64,000 bases of DNA from Caldilineaceae bacterium. GTDB lineage: Bacteria > Chloroflexota > Anaerolineae > Caldilineales > Caldilineaceae. Made by a program: the position numbers and the translations under genes. Shown piece after piece: positions 24,521-33,152 of the stretch (position 1 is the stretch's first letter; every line of letters begins with the position of its first letter). A model generated the notes under the pieces. It was given only the letters and a program-made list of their open reading frames with translations. It did not search any database and was not told the origin of the DNA. The DNA lies in the NCBI GenBank assembly GCA_020634755.1, contig JACKBC010000021.1:1-64000 (forward strand), written 5' to 3'.

Positions 24521-26158
24521 CTACCACCCCAGCGCATAGCCATCCCGACGCGGGTCAGCGCCACCCATAAAAGAGCCGCTGTCGGCATCAACCATAATGC
24601 CTTGGCCGCCACCCACCATGGCTGACCAGTCACCCAGGCGATTGAACTCGTGACCCAGCGCTTCCAGCTCGGCCAACACGGCGGCGGGAATGCGCGTTTC
24701 GGCGTCGACCAGAACGCCAGGAGAGGTGGCTTTGAGCCGGGCGGCTTCGATGGCGGCTTGAAGGTTCATATTGTGATCGAGCACATTCATAATCATCTGC
24801 GGCGTGGTCTGCAAAATGCCATAGCTGCCCGGCGTGCCGATGAGCAGGCGCAGGCCGTGCTTGTCCCACACTTGCGCCGGCGACATACACATTTCCATCT
24901 TTTTGGCTGGACCAATAACGTTGGGGCTTTGCGGTTCGCGGTCGAACCAGTACATAAAATTGTTGAGCGCCACGCCGGTGCCGGGAATCACCACGGCGGA
25001 GCCAAAACCGGCGCCCAGGCTTTGGGTCACGGCCACGGCGTTGCCCGCGTCGTCAATCGTGTCAAAGTGGGTGGTGCATTCGGTGCGCATCCAAGCATGT
25101 GGATCGCCTGGCAGCACTTCGTTTGCACGTTTGACTGTGGTATAGCGCTCACCACCGGTGGGCCGCGCGCGTTCGCCGATCCGGGCGCGGCGGGCTTCGG
25201 CATACCCTTGGCTGAGTAGACCGGCTGTGGGCGGGTTGGCGACGCCGGCATATTCAGCCCGGTCGGCGGTGGCCAGCTTGGCGGCCTCGATAAACCGATG
25301 CAGCGTGGCCGCTGTGTTGTGACCCATTGCCGCCACGTCAAAGCCTTCCATTATGTTGAGCAGCTCCAGATATTGAATGCCCTGGCAAGGCGGCGGTGGC
25401 GCAAAGATTTTATAGCCGCGGTAATCAATGTGGATGGGATCTTGCCATGCGGGCTCGAAGGCAGCCAGATCGGCAGCCGTGATCAGCCCGCCGTGGTTGG
25501 TCATGTAATCGACGATCTTAGCGGCAATTTCACCCTGATAAAAGGCCTGCGCGCCCTCTGCGGCCAGCGTACGAAAAGTGCGCGCCAGGTCCGGTTGGGC
25601 CAGCACCTCGCCGGGGCGCGGCGCATGCCCATTCGGCAGGTAATTGACCACCGTTGCTGGATATTGGCGCATGGCGTCCACATTGGACGCCATAAATTGG
25701 GCGTTTTTGACGGTCACCGCGTAGCCCTGTTCGGCATATTCAATGGCCGGCGCAAAGACCGTGGCCGCGTCCATGGCGCCGTAACGGCGCAGCGCTTCAA
25801 ACCAGCCGCCGCAGGCGCCGGGCACAATGGGCGACTTGGGGCCGCGCCGCTGGGTGGCTGGGTCGGCATAGAGATCCAGGTGGGCGGCTTGGGGAGAGCG
25901 CCCCATGTAGTCCAGAATCTGGTGTTCACCTGTTTTGGCATGATAGATGTGCATGTAGCCATCACCGCCCATGCCGGACATGTACGGTTCGACCACGTTG
26001 AGGGCGGCGGCTGTGGCCACCGCGGCGTCGATGGCGTTGCCGCCCTGCATGAGGATGCGCAGCCCGGCTAGCGAGGCCAGCGGATGCGCCGAAGCGATCA
26101 TGCCGCGCCGTCCGGTGACGGTGGAACGGTGTACAACTCCGTGGGGTGAGAAAGCCAT
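24521..26158 (-). CDS. ggt: Gamma-glutamyltransferase family protein
   Basis: The 545-residue N-terminal nucleophile hydrolase matures by self-cleavage before a threonine. The GGT motif RTECTTHFDTIDDAGNAVAVTQS places that residue near Thr362. Other family blocks are GMIASAHPLASLAGLRILMQGGNAIDAAVATAAALNVVEPYMSGMGGDG and LNNFMYWFD. Members hydrolyse glutathione or transfer its glutamyl group. No signal peptide is evident, so a cytosolic acylase or amidase-like relative is possible. AAAGGAG lies well before the ATG. A MITE-like element lies about 200 bases upstream. Confidence 0.92.
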   Translation of the reverse strand: MAFSPHGVVHRSTVTGRRGMIASAHPLASLAGLRILMQGGNAIDAAVATAAALNVVEPYMSGMGGDGYMHIYHAKTGEHQILDYMGRSPQAAHLDLYADPATQRRGPKSPIVPGACGGWFEALRRYGAMDAATVFAPAIEYAEQGYAVTVKNAQFMASNVDAMRQYPATVVNYLPNGHAPRPGEVLAQPDLARTFRTLAAEGAQAFYQGEIAAKIVDYMTNHGGLITAADLAAFEPAWQDPIHIDYRGYKIFAPPPPCQGIQYLELLNIMEGFDVAAMGHNTAATLHRFIEAAKLATADRAEYAGVANPPTAGLLSQGYAEARRARIGERARPTGGERYTTVKRANEVLPGDPHAWMRTECTTHFDTIDDAGNAVAVTQSLGAGFGSAVVIPGTGVALNNFMYWFDREPQSPNVIGPAKKMEMCMSPAQVWDKHGLRLLIGTPGSYGILQTTPQMIMNVLDHNMNLQAAIEAARLKATSPGVLVDAETRIPAAVLAELEALGHEFNRLGDWSAMVGGGQGIMVDADSGSFMGGADPRRDGYALGW

Positions 26159-26369
26159 AATTGGGAACTCCTTTGGTGGTGGAATTGTGGGTTGTGGTGA
26201 AATTTTAGGTAGTTTTTAAATCGAGTAATCCAGATTATAATAGGAATTACGAGTCTCCGGCAAGCAGGTTTGAACTGAGGCATAGTGACATAGCGACATA
26301 GTGGTATAGTGGCGTAGATGGCCCCGGTGGCTTTGCTGACGCTTGCTGTTGGGACTCAGTATATTGTCG

Positions 26370-26454
26370 GTACACCGCAACAGTGTTGGCGATACAGGCG
26401 TCAGCCTTGATGGGTGAATCCAGCCTTATCTCTTGTCGTTGCGATCCACTGATT
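26370..26454. repeat. MITE-like element, TIR family ATCAGTA..GCAAC, copy C
   Basis: GTACACCGCAACAGTGTTGGCGA at the left and GTTGCGATCCACTGAT at the right match, in inverse orientation, the termini and GAATCCAGCC interior of copy A. A remnant CTCAG lies about 14 bases further left, as if the left end had acquired an insertion. It lies in the spacer 26159-26540, which otherwise holds only the two divergent promoters. Confidence 0.6.
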
Positions 26455-26540
26455 GTGGGTACAAAATCAAGGACATAAATTTCAACCACTCAACAGAAAA
26501 CACGCGTCAGATAAGACTGACTAGAAAAGGGATTTGGATC

Positions 26541-27365
26541 ATGACAATTTTAAGCGCAGCGGATCATGCTTTTTGGGAGGAGAATGGCTATGTGGTGGTG
26601 CCCAATGCGGTGCCGCAAGAGAATCTAGATGCCGTTATCAATGTAATGTGGGAATTCCTGGGCATGGATCCAGCCGATCCGGCAACGTGGTATTCGCAGC
26701 CGGGCTGGCACAGCCGCACAGGCATGGTCGAACTTTATCAGCATCAAGCGCTGTGGGACAATCGCCAGTATCCACGCATACACGAGGCCTTTAGCGAACT
26801 TTTTGGCACCGAAAAATTGTGGGTTAGCCTCGACCGGGTCAATATGAATCCACCCGCGCGCGAAGACTGGGACTATCAAGGGTTTATCCATTGGGATTTT
26901 GACCCGGAAAGCTGGCCCATTGGGCTACGCGTGCAGGGCGTGCTCTGCTTAACCGATACCGAAGCGGCGCAAGGTGGCTTTCAATGCGTTCCTGGTTCGC
27001 ATCACCAGGTGCCGGAAATTATTAGCCGCCAACAGCCAGATGCCAACCTGCGTCGGCCCGATATTAGCGGTTTGACGGTGAAAGAGATTGCCGGACAAGC
27101 GGGCGACCTGATCATCTGGCACACCGGTTTGCTGCACGGCAATGGGCGCAACCGCACCGACCGGCCGCGGCAGGCTCAATATATCACCATGAACCTGGCC
27201 AAAGAGGAGGATGAAGAACTGCGCCAACACCGCGTGGATTCGTGGCGCAACCACACAACCCCGGGGCGCTTTCCCGGCGATCCGCGCAAGCTGGAAGAAC
27301 AGGCGGGTACAACCGCCGAGCTGACCCAGTTGGGCCAAAAGTTGTTGGGCCTGGAGCGTTGGTAA
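26541..27365 (+). CDS. PhyH-family Fe(II)/2-oxoglutarate dioxygenase (canonical HxD)
   Basis: The product has 274 residues, starting FWEENGYVVVPNAVPQENL. It has the metal motif FIHWDFD (His117, Asp119), GGFQCVPGSHHQ, and the distal LLHGNGRNRTDRPR block. AAAAGGGA precedes the ATG at 26541; upstream in-frame sequence belongs to the repeat and is not protein-like. It probably oxidises a small hydrophobic or sugar-like substrate; which is unknown. A 13-base perfect hairpin separates it from the amidohydrolase gene 132 bases on. Confidence 0.9.
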   Translation: MTILSAADHAFWEENGYVVVPNAVPQENLDAVINVMWEFLGMDPADPATWYSQPGWHSRTGMVELYQHQALWDNRQYPRIHEAFSELFGTEKLWVSLDRVNMNPPAREDWDYQGFIHWDFDPESWPIGLRVQGVLCLTDTEAAQGGFQCVPGSHHQVPEIISRQQPDANLRRPDISGLTVKEIAGQAGDLIIWHTGLLHGNGRNRTDRPRQAQYITMNLAKEEDEELRQHRVDSWRNHTTPGRFPGDPRKLEEQAGTTAELTQLGQKLLGLERW

Positions 27366-27407
27366 GATTTAACATCTACTCGGAAACCTTTTGGCCTTTT
27401 AGAAATC

Positions 27408-27448
27408 AACCGCAGATGAGGAAGCCCAAAATCGACTCATCTGCGGTT
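27408..27448. repeat. Perfect inverted repeat between PhyH and amidohydrolase genes
   Basis: AACCGCAGATGAG (27408-27420) and CTCATCTGCGGTT (27436-27448) form a 13-base-pair stem with a 15-base loop. No T-run follows, so it may be a processing or attenuation signal or a repeat rather than a classical terminator. Confidence 0.6.
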
Positions 27449-27497
27449 CCTACCAGTTCTGGCTTGCCCAGAGACGCTCAAAGAGGAGAGCCATACA

Positions 27498-28760
27498 ATG
27501 TCCGTTCCATCACCCCAACCGCTCCTCATCCAATCCGCCCGCCTTTTTGACGGCGTGAGCGGAACGCTGCAAAGCGACCACGCCGTGCTGGTGACGGGCG
27601 AACGCATTACGGCGGTCGGCCCGCAAGCCGCACTCCAAGCGCAGCTCCCGCCCGATGCCGCAATTATCGACTTGGGCGCGGCCTGCTTAGCGCCCGGCCT
27701 GATCGATAGCCACACCCACTTGAGCTTGGCCGGCGACGGCCGTCCCTATGCCGAAATGTTCAGCGAAAGTGACGAGATGATGGTGCTGACCGGCGCCATG
27801 AATCTGCGCCGGCATCTGACCGCAGGCATTACGACGATTCGCGAGCACGGCGCGCGCAACAAGGTGGGTTTTGTGCTCAAGGAAGGGGTGCAGCGTGGCT
27901 ATGTACCCGGCCCGCGCATGTTGGTAAGCGGGCGGCCCATTACCTGTACAGGCGGCCATTTTCACATGTGCAACGAGGAGGCTGACGGCGCAGATGAGAT
28001 TCGTAAATCGGTGCGGCGGTTGGTGCATGAAGGGGCAGATTATATTAAAATCATGGCGTCGGGCGGCGGCACGGCGGGCACCATTCCGGGGCGCGCCAGC
28101 TATTCGGTGGCCGAACTGCATGCTGCCGTCCACGAAGCGCACCATTTTCACCGCCTCACCGCCGCTCACTGCCGCGCCAAAGAGTCCATGGTGCGGGCCG
28201 TGGAAGCGGGCATCGATCTAATGGAGCATGCCGAGTTTCTGGACCCCGATGACCAATTGCGCTTTGACCCCCAGCTGGCCGAAATGATGGCCGAGTCGGG
28301 CATCTGGATCAGCCCGACGCTGCAAGCGTGGACCAATTATCCGCGCATGGTGGCGCTGGCTGCCCGCCGCGACGCCGGTCTCATCACGCCGGCGGAGGAG
28401 CGCGATTTGGCTGCGCTGGAAACGCGCGCCGAAGGGCGGCTCGACGTGATGCGGCGCATGTTGGAATATGACTTGCGGGGGCGCATTGTGCCCGGCACCG
28501 ATTCGGGCGTGGGCAGCCTGGCCTTTGGCCATCTCGATTACGATTTGCAACTGCTGGTGCGGGTCGGCTTCACCCCGGCGGAGGCGCTGCTGTCCGCCAC
28601 GCGGATTTCCGCCGAAGCCTGTGGCATGGCCCATGAGATTGGCGCCATTGAGGTGGGCAAGGTCGCCGATCTGGTGGCGCTGGATGGCGATCCCACGCAG
28701 GATATTGGCGCGGTCAGTCGGGTAGTGGCGGTTTTTCAGGCTGGTGTGCGTATTGTATAG
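27498..28760 (+). CDS. Metal-dependent amidohydrolase (imidazolonepropionase/prolidase-like)
   Basis: The 420-residue enzyme carries the amidohydrolase superfamily hallmarks: ACLAPGLIDSHTHL (HxH metal pair), DYIKIMASGG (metal-bridging lysine strand), TAAHCRAKESM and MEHAEFL (two more metal histidines), and IVPGTDSG (catalytic Asp). The C-terminus GKVADLVALDGDPTQD is typical of the imidazolonepropionase/Xaa-Pro dipeptidase-like branch. It hydrolyses an amide or lactam; the substrate is unknown. AGAGGAGAG precedes the ATG. It has no signal peptide and is cytosolic. Confidence 0.92.
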   Translation: MSVPSPQPLLIQSARLFDGVSGTLQSDHAVLVTGERITAVGPQAALQAQLPPDAAIIDLGAACLAPGLIDSHTHLSLAGDGRPYAEMFSESDEMMVLTGAMNLRRHLTAGITTIREHGARNKVGFVLKEGVQRGYVPGPRMLVSGRPITCTGGHFHMCNEEADGADEIRKSVRRLVHEGADYIKIMASGGGTAGTIPGRASYSVAELHAAVHEAHHFHRLTAAHCRAKESMVRAVEAGIDLMEHAEFLDPDDQLRFDPQLAEMMAESGIWISPTLQAWTNYPRMVALAARRDAGLITPAEERDLAALETRAEGRLDVMRRMLEYDLRGRIVPGTDSGVGSLAFGHLDYDLQLLVRVGFTPAEALLSATRISAEACGMAHEIGAIEVGKVADLVALDGDPTQDIGAVSRVVAVFQAGVRIV

Positions 28761-28931
28761 GGGAGAAAAGTATTGAACTTCAGGCGCGGATCGGTAATGC
28801 TGGCATGGGCAAGTCTTCTTCAGCAAAAGCTGCGGCAAAGGCGATGATTGCGCGCACTTGCGCTTCTGTCACAGTGGAGAATATCAGTTTTAGCACAAGT
28901 ATGCTGCAAATGCCCATCTGTTGTAACTACT

Positions 28932-29022
28932 CAGCCGTCCCCTGAGCGTCCAAGCGCCCAACTTGTTGGGACCGCTTGGGACGTCGAAGGGGATAGCGGG
29001 CTTCGGCAAGCCCAGCCCTCGA
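28932..29022. repeat. Palindromic dispersed repeat, copy 1 (inverse of 63662-63752)
   Basis: The 91 bases from CAGCCGTCCCCTGAGCG to CAGCCCTCGAG match the reverse complement of 63662-63752 at about 87%. The unit is internally palindromic (CCAAGCG..CGCTTGG around CCCAACTTGTTGGG, and TCCCC..GGGGA outside). It fills most of the spacer 28761-29058, in which no gene is seen. Confidence 0.75.
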
Positions 29023-29058
29023 GAGTCTGAGTATTTACCACCGTTTTATTTAATTGGT

Positions 29059-30348
29059 CTACTCGTCATGCTCGCGGTGCGCTGTAAATGGAAAGAGAGG
29101 ATGAATCCTGGTTAGCTGCTGAAATTTCCCGTCTTTGTCTTCGGCAAAGTGCAGTTCGGTCTCTGGGTCAGCTTCCAAGTAAAAGGTGTTTTCACTCAAA
29201 GGCAACAGCTTTTCGGCTTTCTCCGTTTTCAAATACAGGTCATCATCTTCGTGCACTATCTCCAGTGGCCACTGATGATCGACCAGATATTTGCCCTCCA
29301 CGCGGGCTTTGGCGGCGGGCGTCAGGGTAATTGGCTTGCGCACAATGGCCGGCAGCCCCAATAGATGTCGGGCAATCTTTAAAGTGAGGCCGCCGGTGTC
29401 TAAATCCTCACGATTAGCCAGTACAATGATGGTGACCGGCTCCGCCAGAAATTGGGCGATGAAGGTCGAAAAGCCATTGATACCACCTCCGTGCTGCACA
29501 AAGTGATGGCCGCGATAGTTGCTCATGCCCCAACCAAAGCCATACTGCTCGGTTTGGCCATCAGCCAGCGAAACAGGTGTAAACATGCGGGCTTGCGCTG
29601 CAGACGACACCAGGCGATGCTGGCGCACGGCATTGGCCCACAAGACCAGATCATCCACCGTGGAGCCGAGCGAACCGGCCGCATATGGTTGCGTCATGCT
29701 CAGGTAAGCCGCGTTGCGAAAGCCCTGTTCGGTGCGCCCATAGCCGCTGGCGCGCTTGGGAATGATCGGCTCATTGCTCATGTAATAGGAATGATTCATG
29801 CCCAGCGGTCGGAAAATGTTCTCTTGAATAAACTCTGCGTAACTCACGCCGCTGACCTGCTCGATAATCATGCCTAGCAGGTGATAGCCGGAGTTGTTGT
29901 AGAGAAAACGCGCCCCCGGCTTGAAGTCGAACGGAATCTGGCTGAAGGCGTCGCACAGCGCTTGGGGCGTCATGTCGTGGACAATCCTATTGGGAAACCA
30001 ACCCTCAATGGACGTGTAGCTCTTGATGCCCGAGGTATGGGTCAGCAGGTGATGCACAAATATGTCGTGGCCGCTGGTGGGGTACGCGGGCAGGAATTTG
30101 GTGAGCGGGTCGTCCAGGCTGAGTTTGCCCGCTGCTTGCAGCATCATAATGGCGGTGGCCGTAAATTGTTTCGTAATCGACGCCAAGCGAAAGACTGTAT
30201 CTGGCGCAATCGGAATGCGCCACTCGATATTGGCCAGACCGTACCCCCGGCGGTGCGTGACCGCGCCCGCTTCGATCACGGCCACAGCCGCTCCCGGTTC
30301 GCCTTCCTTGACATGTGCATGGATCAAAGCATCGATTTCGGGTATCAT
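29059..30348 (-). CDS. Class C beta-lactamase/serine hydrolase family protein
   Basis: The 429-residue protein has the penicillin-binding-fold triad: FRLASITKQF (nucleophile Ser57, Lys60), FLYNNSGYHLLG (YxN) and FVQHGGGINGF (HGG in place of KTG), as in esterase EstB-like and DD-peptidase-like members. A C-terminal beta domain of about 100 residues (AKARVEGKYLVDHQWPLEIV) is typical of family S12 proteins. No signal peptide is seen. The likely activity is esterase or amide hydrolase; a resistance role is not implied. It lies 27 bases after the enolase-superfamily gene in a three-gene operon, with AAAGGAGA before the ATG. Confidence 0.9.
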   Translation of the reverse strand: MIPEIDALIHAHVKEGEPGAAVAVIEAGAVTHRRGYGLANIEWRIPIAPDTVFRLASITKQFTATAIMMLQAAGKLSLDDPLTKFLPAYPTSGHDIFVHHLLTHTSGIKSYTSIEGWFPNRIVHDMTPQALCDAFSQIPFDFKPGARFLYNNSGYHLLGMIIEQVSGVSYAEFIQENIFRPLGMNHSYYMSNEPIIPKRASGYGRTEQGFRNAAYLSMTQPYAAGSLGSTVDDLVLWANAVRQHRLVSSAAQARMFTPVSLADGQTEQYGFGWGMSNYRGHHFVQHGGGINGFSTFIAQFLAEPVTIIVLANREDLDTGGLTLKIARHLLGLPAIVRKPITLTPAAKARVEGKYLVDHQWPLEIVHEDDDLYLKTEKAEKLLPLSENTFYLEADPETELHFAEDKDGKFQQLTRIHPLFPFTAHREHDE

Positions 30349-30375
30349 GGCTGTCTCCTTTTCATGGTGTGCTGC

Positions 30376-31509
30376 CTAATGTTCCGCCACGATCCGCGCT
30401 TGGAAATACTCTTCATCCCACTCTGCGCCCCAGCCAGGACCAGCGGGTGGCGCAATGTGGCCGTCTTCAATGAGCGGGCCGTTGAGAAGGCCCCACAGCT
30501 CGCCGGTGGTGCGGTTGCCATCGGGCGTCATTGAGAAGTATTCGTAAAAGTCGGTATTGTCGATGCAGCAGCCCAAGTGGGCGTGGATCAGCCCGGCCAG
30601 GCCGCCTTGGCCATTCAGCTCGACGTTGGTCCCGTATAGTTCAGCAAAGTGGGCCATCTTAAGCACCTGGGTCGTGCCGTGGCGGGCATTGGCGCGCAGT
30701 CGATCCGTGCCGCCTTGGATGAGCCATTGGGCCGAGAGCGCCACGTCGTGCATGAGCATTTCGTTGGCCATCACCGGCATGGTCAGTTCACGACAGAGCG
30801 TCTGGTAATGGTGCAGATTCTGCTCGTGGAAAGGTTCCTCCAACCAGATAAAGCCCAGCTCCTCCATGACGCGCCCCACCTCAATGGCCTCGCGCAAATC
30901 ATACGAGCAGACCGGGTCGTTAATCAGCCCATAGTCTGGGCCCACTTCTTGGCGCACCTGTCGGAAAATGGGCATGTCGGCCTGACCGCCCTTGTAGGAA
31001 TGGAATTTGTACGTATTGATGCCCATCTGCCGGCCTCGTTCAATGTGGCGCAGGTAGTCGCTCAGACTGCCGTCGCCGCTGGTTAGGTAGACGGGGAAGC
31101 GGTCGCGCACGCGGCCGATCAGCGCGTGGATGGGCAGCCCGGCCGCCTTGCCCAGAATGTCCCACAGACAGTTGTCAAAATCGCCAAACCAGCCCGGTGG
31201 CTGATAGAGCCAGCGCGTGCCTTTGTGCAGCATCTGATAGAGCCGCTCGCGCTGGTATACATCCGCGCCCAGCACCTGATTGCGCAGAATCTCCACCTGA
31301 TGGGGCAGCATGGTAGTGGTGCAGCGCCCGCTGATTCCGGCATCGGTTTCCACCTGGATAAAATGCTGGCGCAGCGGCTGGTCGGTAGGCATGCCGGTGT
31401 GGGTGTATTGAATGCGGCGCAGGTTGGCTACTTGGATGAGTTTGTGCGCCGAGCGGGTGCGTTGGTCCGCAGCTTCCAGGATGAAAAGGCGAATGGCGGT
31501 GATTTTCAT
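30376..31509 (-). CDS. Enolase-superfamily (mandelate racemase/muconate lactonizing-like) enzyme
   Basis: The 377-residue protein begins MKITAIRLFILEA and shows the enolase capping domain followed by a TIM barrel. Features are INTYKFHSYKGG (catalytic Lys region), GLINDPVCSYDLREAI (first metal Asp), GFIWLEEPFHEQNLHHY (second, Glu) and MPVMANEML (third, Glu). Members dehydrate sugar acids such as galactonate or gluconate, or racemise hydroxy acids. The substrate is not predictable. The ATG at 31509 lies four bases after the Gfo/Idh/MocA stop, so the pair is tightly coupled; the longer in-frame extension overlaps that gene. Confidence 0.9.
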   Translation of the reverse strand: MKITAIRLFILEAADQRTRSAHKLIQVANLRRIQYTHTGMPTDQPLRQHFIQVETDAGISGRCTTTMLPHQVEILRNQVLGADVYQRERLYQMLHKGTRWLYQPPGWFGDFDNCLWDILGKAAGLPIHALIGRVRDRFPVYLTSGDGSLSDYLRHIERGRQMGINTYKFHSYKGGQADMPIFRQVRQEVGPDYGLINDPVCSYDLREAIEVGRVMEELGFIWLEEPFHEQNLHHYQTLCRELTMPVMANEMLMHDVALSAQWLIQGGTDRLRANARHGTTQVLKMAHFAELYGTNVELNGQGGLAGLIHAHLGCCIDNTDFYEYFSMTPDGNRTTGELWGLLNGPLIEDGHIAPPAGPGWGAEWDEEYFQARIVAEH

Positions 31510-31513
31510 GATA

Positions 31514-32677
31514 TTACCCCTGATGCCAGGACATGCCCTCACCGCGTACGAGACGCGCGCGCGACTCATAGCGGCCCGGCCACTCGACGGGCAGATCGCC
31601 ATTTTCCACCATGAGCCGCAGTGGGTTGACGCGCGTCTTCAGCGGCATGTAGATGCGTTGGCGCTTGCGCGCCGATTCATAGAGCGCCATCATGATTTCT
31701 TGGACCGCGCGCGCCCGCTCGGCGCTGCTAATGGGCTGCTCGATTTTACCCTCGGCCCAATCAATGGCCTCCTGACACTGATGCGCCCAGCAATCGTGCC
31801 ACGGCGCTTCCACTTGCTGCCAGCCATTGGTAGCGCCATTCATGTAGCGCACTACGCCAATTTCATAATTGTAGCGCGCCGAAGGGATTTCGGGCGTATA
31901 CATGGAGCCGTCATCGGGAATTTCGCTATCGGGGTGATGGGTGGTATCCAGCTCCATAATGCCCTCGGTGCCGATGACGCGGCAGCCTTGGCCCAGCCCG
32001 CGCACCAGGTTGCCCTGGATCAGAATGGTGGCGCCGTTGCTGCACTGCACAAGCCCCAGACAGGCCTCTTCTGCCGGCAGTCCGCGCTCCACCAAATCGG
32101 TGGTGCGTTCCACCGTGCCCATGACCCATTCGGCCTGTGGCTCGTCCATAAGGAAAAGGGCCAAGCGGATGTTGTGCGAATTTGTATTGAGCAGGTTGCC
32201 GCCGTCGTCCAGCTGAATCTGCGTAACCTGACCAATGGCGCCCTGGCGAATTAGCTCGCGCGCCTGAAGCCAGGTCGCATGGTGCGGACGCTGGAACGCA
32301 ATGATCAGGTTGACGCCATTGCGGATGCAGGCGGTCAGCATTTCGTCGGCCTCGCCCAGGCTGGTGGCCATGGGCTTCTGGCAGATAATCGCTTTGGGGC
32401 GCCGCGCCGCGGCCGCAATGACCATTTCGGCGTGCTGCTGGTGCCACGAGCAGACGTCCACAAAATCGGGGCGCTCTTTGTCGAGCATTTCGCGATAGTC
32501 AGCATAGCGATGCTCCTGACCCACGTTGAAAAAATCGCCAAATTCGCGGCGAGCGTCTGGGTTGGTGTCGGCAATAGCGCCAATGGCCGTGGGCTGGCCG
32601 GGAACGCCCAACCAGCCGCGGGCATGCACGCGGGCAATAACGCCACAAGCAATGATGGCGGTGCGATATTGAGACAT
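31514..32677 (-). CDS. Gfo/Idh/MocA family oxidoreductase (QKP variant)
   Basis: The 387-residue protein has a Rossmann N-terminus (YRTAIIACGVIARVHARGWLGV), DFVDVCSWHQQHAEMVIAAAA and then AIICQKPMATSLGEADEM. The family EKP motif thus appears as QKP, keeping the lysine. The substrate domain (QIQLDDGGNLLNTNSHNIRLALFLM) supplies the usual histidine. It is probably an NAD(P)-dependent sugar or sugar-acid dehydrogenase. It is first in an operon with the enolase-superfamily enzyme and the serine hydrolase, suggesting oxidation followed by dehydration of a sugar acid (inference). Confidence 0.9.
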   Translation of the reverse strand: MSQYRTAIIACGVIARVHARGWLGVPGQPTAIGAIADTNPDARREFGDFFNVGQEHRYADYREMLDKERPDFVDVCSWHQQHAEMVIAAAARRPKAIICQKPMATSLGEADEMLTACIRNGVNLIIAFQRPHHATWLQARELIRQGAIGQVTQIQLDDGGNLLNTNSHNIRLALFLMDEPQAEWVMGTVERTTDLVERGLPAEEACLGLVQCSNGATILIQGNLVRGLGQGCRVIGTEGIMELDTTHHPDSEIPDDGSMYTPEIPSARYNYEIGVVRYMNGATNGWQQVEAPWHDCWAHQCQEAIDWAEGKIEQPISSAERARAVQEIMMALYESARKRQRIYMPLKTRVNPLRLMVENGDLPVEWPGRYESRARLVRGEGMSWHQG

Positions 32678-32868
32678 AGGGTTACGGAACTCCTTTGTAG
32701 TTTAATTAAATGGCGTAGTTGAATAAATGGCCACAAAGCACAAAAATTACAACAGCTCGTAAAATCTGCCATGTGGCGGCTGTAAATATCTTAGGCCATA
32801 AAATCTGAACCTGGTCAAGCGGGCACAGGTGGGGAGATTCTGTGGCCATGCTTTACCATCGCTGTAAA

Positions 32869-32966
32869 TTATAACTCACGTTACGCAGCGACAGCCAGTT
32901 TGCTAGAGAGAAACAGGAACGTCGGCTCGCCGACTTTCCGCCAGGCTTGCGTAACATAAGTTATAA
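32869..32966. repeat. MITE-like dispersed repeat, copy 2
   Basis: This 98-base element begins TTATAACTCACGTTACGCA and ends TGCGTAACATAAGTTATAA, which are imperfect inverted repeats. The interior matches 235-323 on the opposite strand. It occupies the spacer upstream of the Gfo/Idh/MocA operon and has no coding capacity. Confidence 0.78.
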
Positions 32967-33033
32967 TATGAACCCAACAAAATGGCACGTTGGCGGATAG
33001 GAGAAAAATAGCATATCCTGTTGATTAGGAGCG

Positions 33034-33130
33034 ATTGGTAGCTGGTCGCTGGTGATTGATAACTTGTCGCCAACTACCAACAACCAATCACCAACAACCA
33101 ACTACCAGCCACCAGCTACCAGCTACCAAT
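33034..33130. repeat. Low-complexity CCAACTACCA-type repeat with internal inversion
   Basis: ATTGGTAGCTGGTCGCTGGTGATTG is followed by a run of CCA-ACTACCAACAACCAATCACC-like units ending ACCAGCTACCAAT. The end is nearly the reverse complement of the start, so the region could fold on itself. It ends about 20 bases before the start at 33153 and lies in its leader. Units are too irregular for a CRISPR array. Confidence 0.6.
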
Positions 33131-33152
33131 CCACCACTTAAAGGCGCACACC

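Noticed and set aside
33034..33130. CCAAC/ACCAG-rich region as CRISPR or iteron origin
   Set aside because: Units are irregular and of variable length, with no cas or replication gene nearby; low-complexity repeat is the simpler reading.
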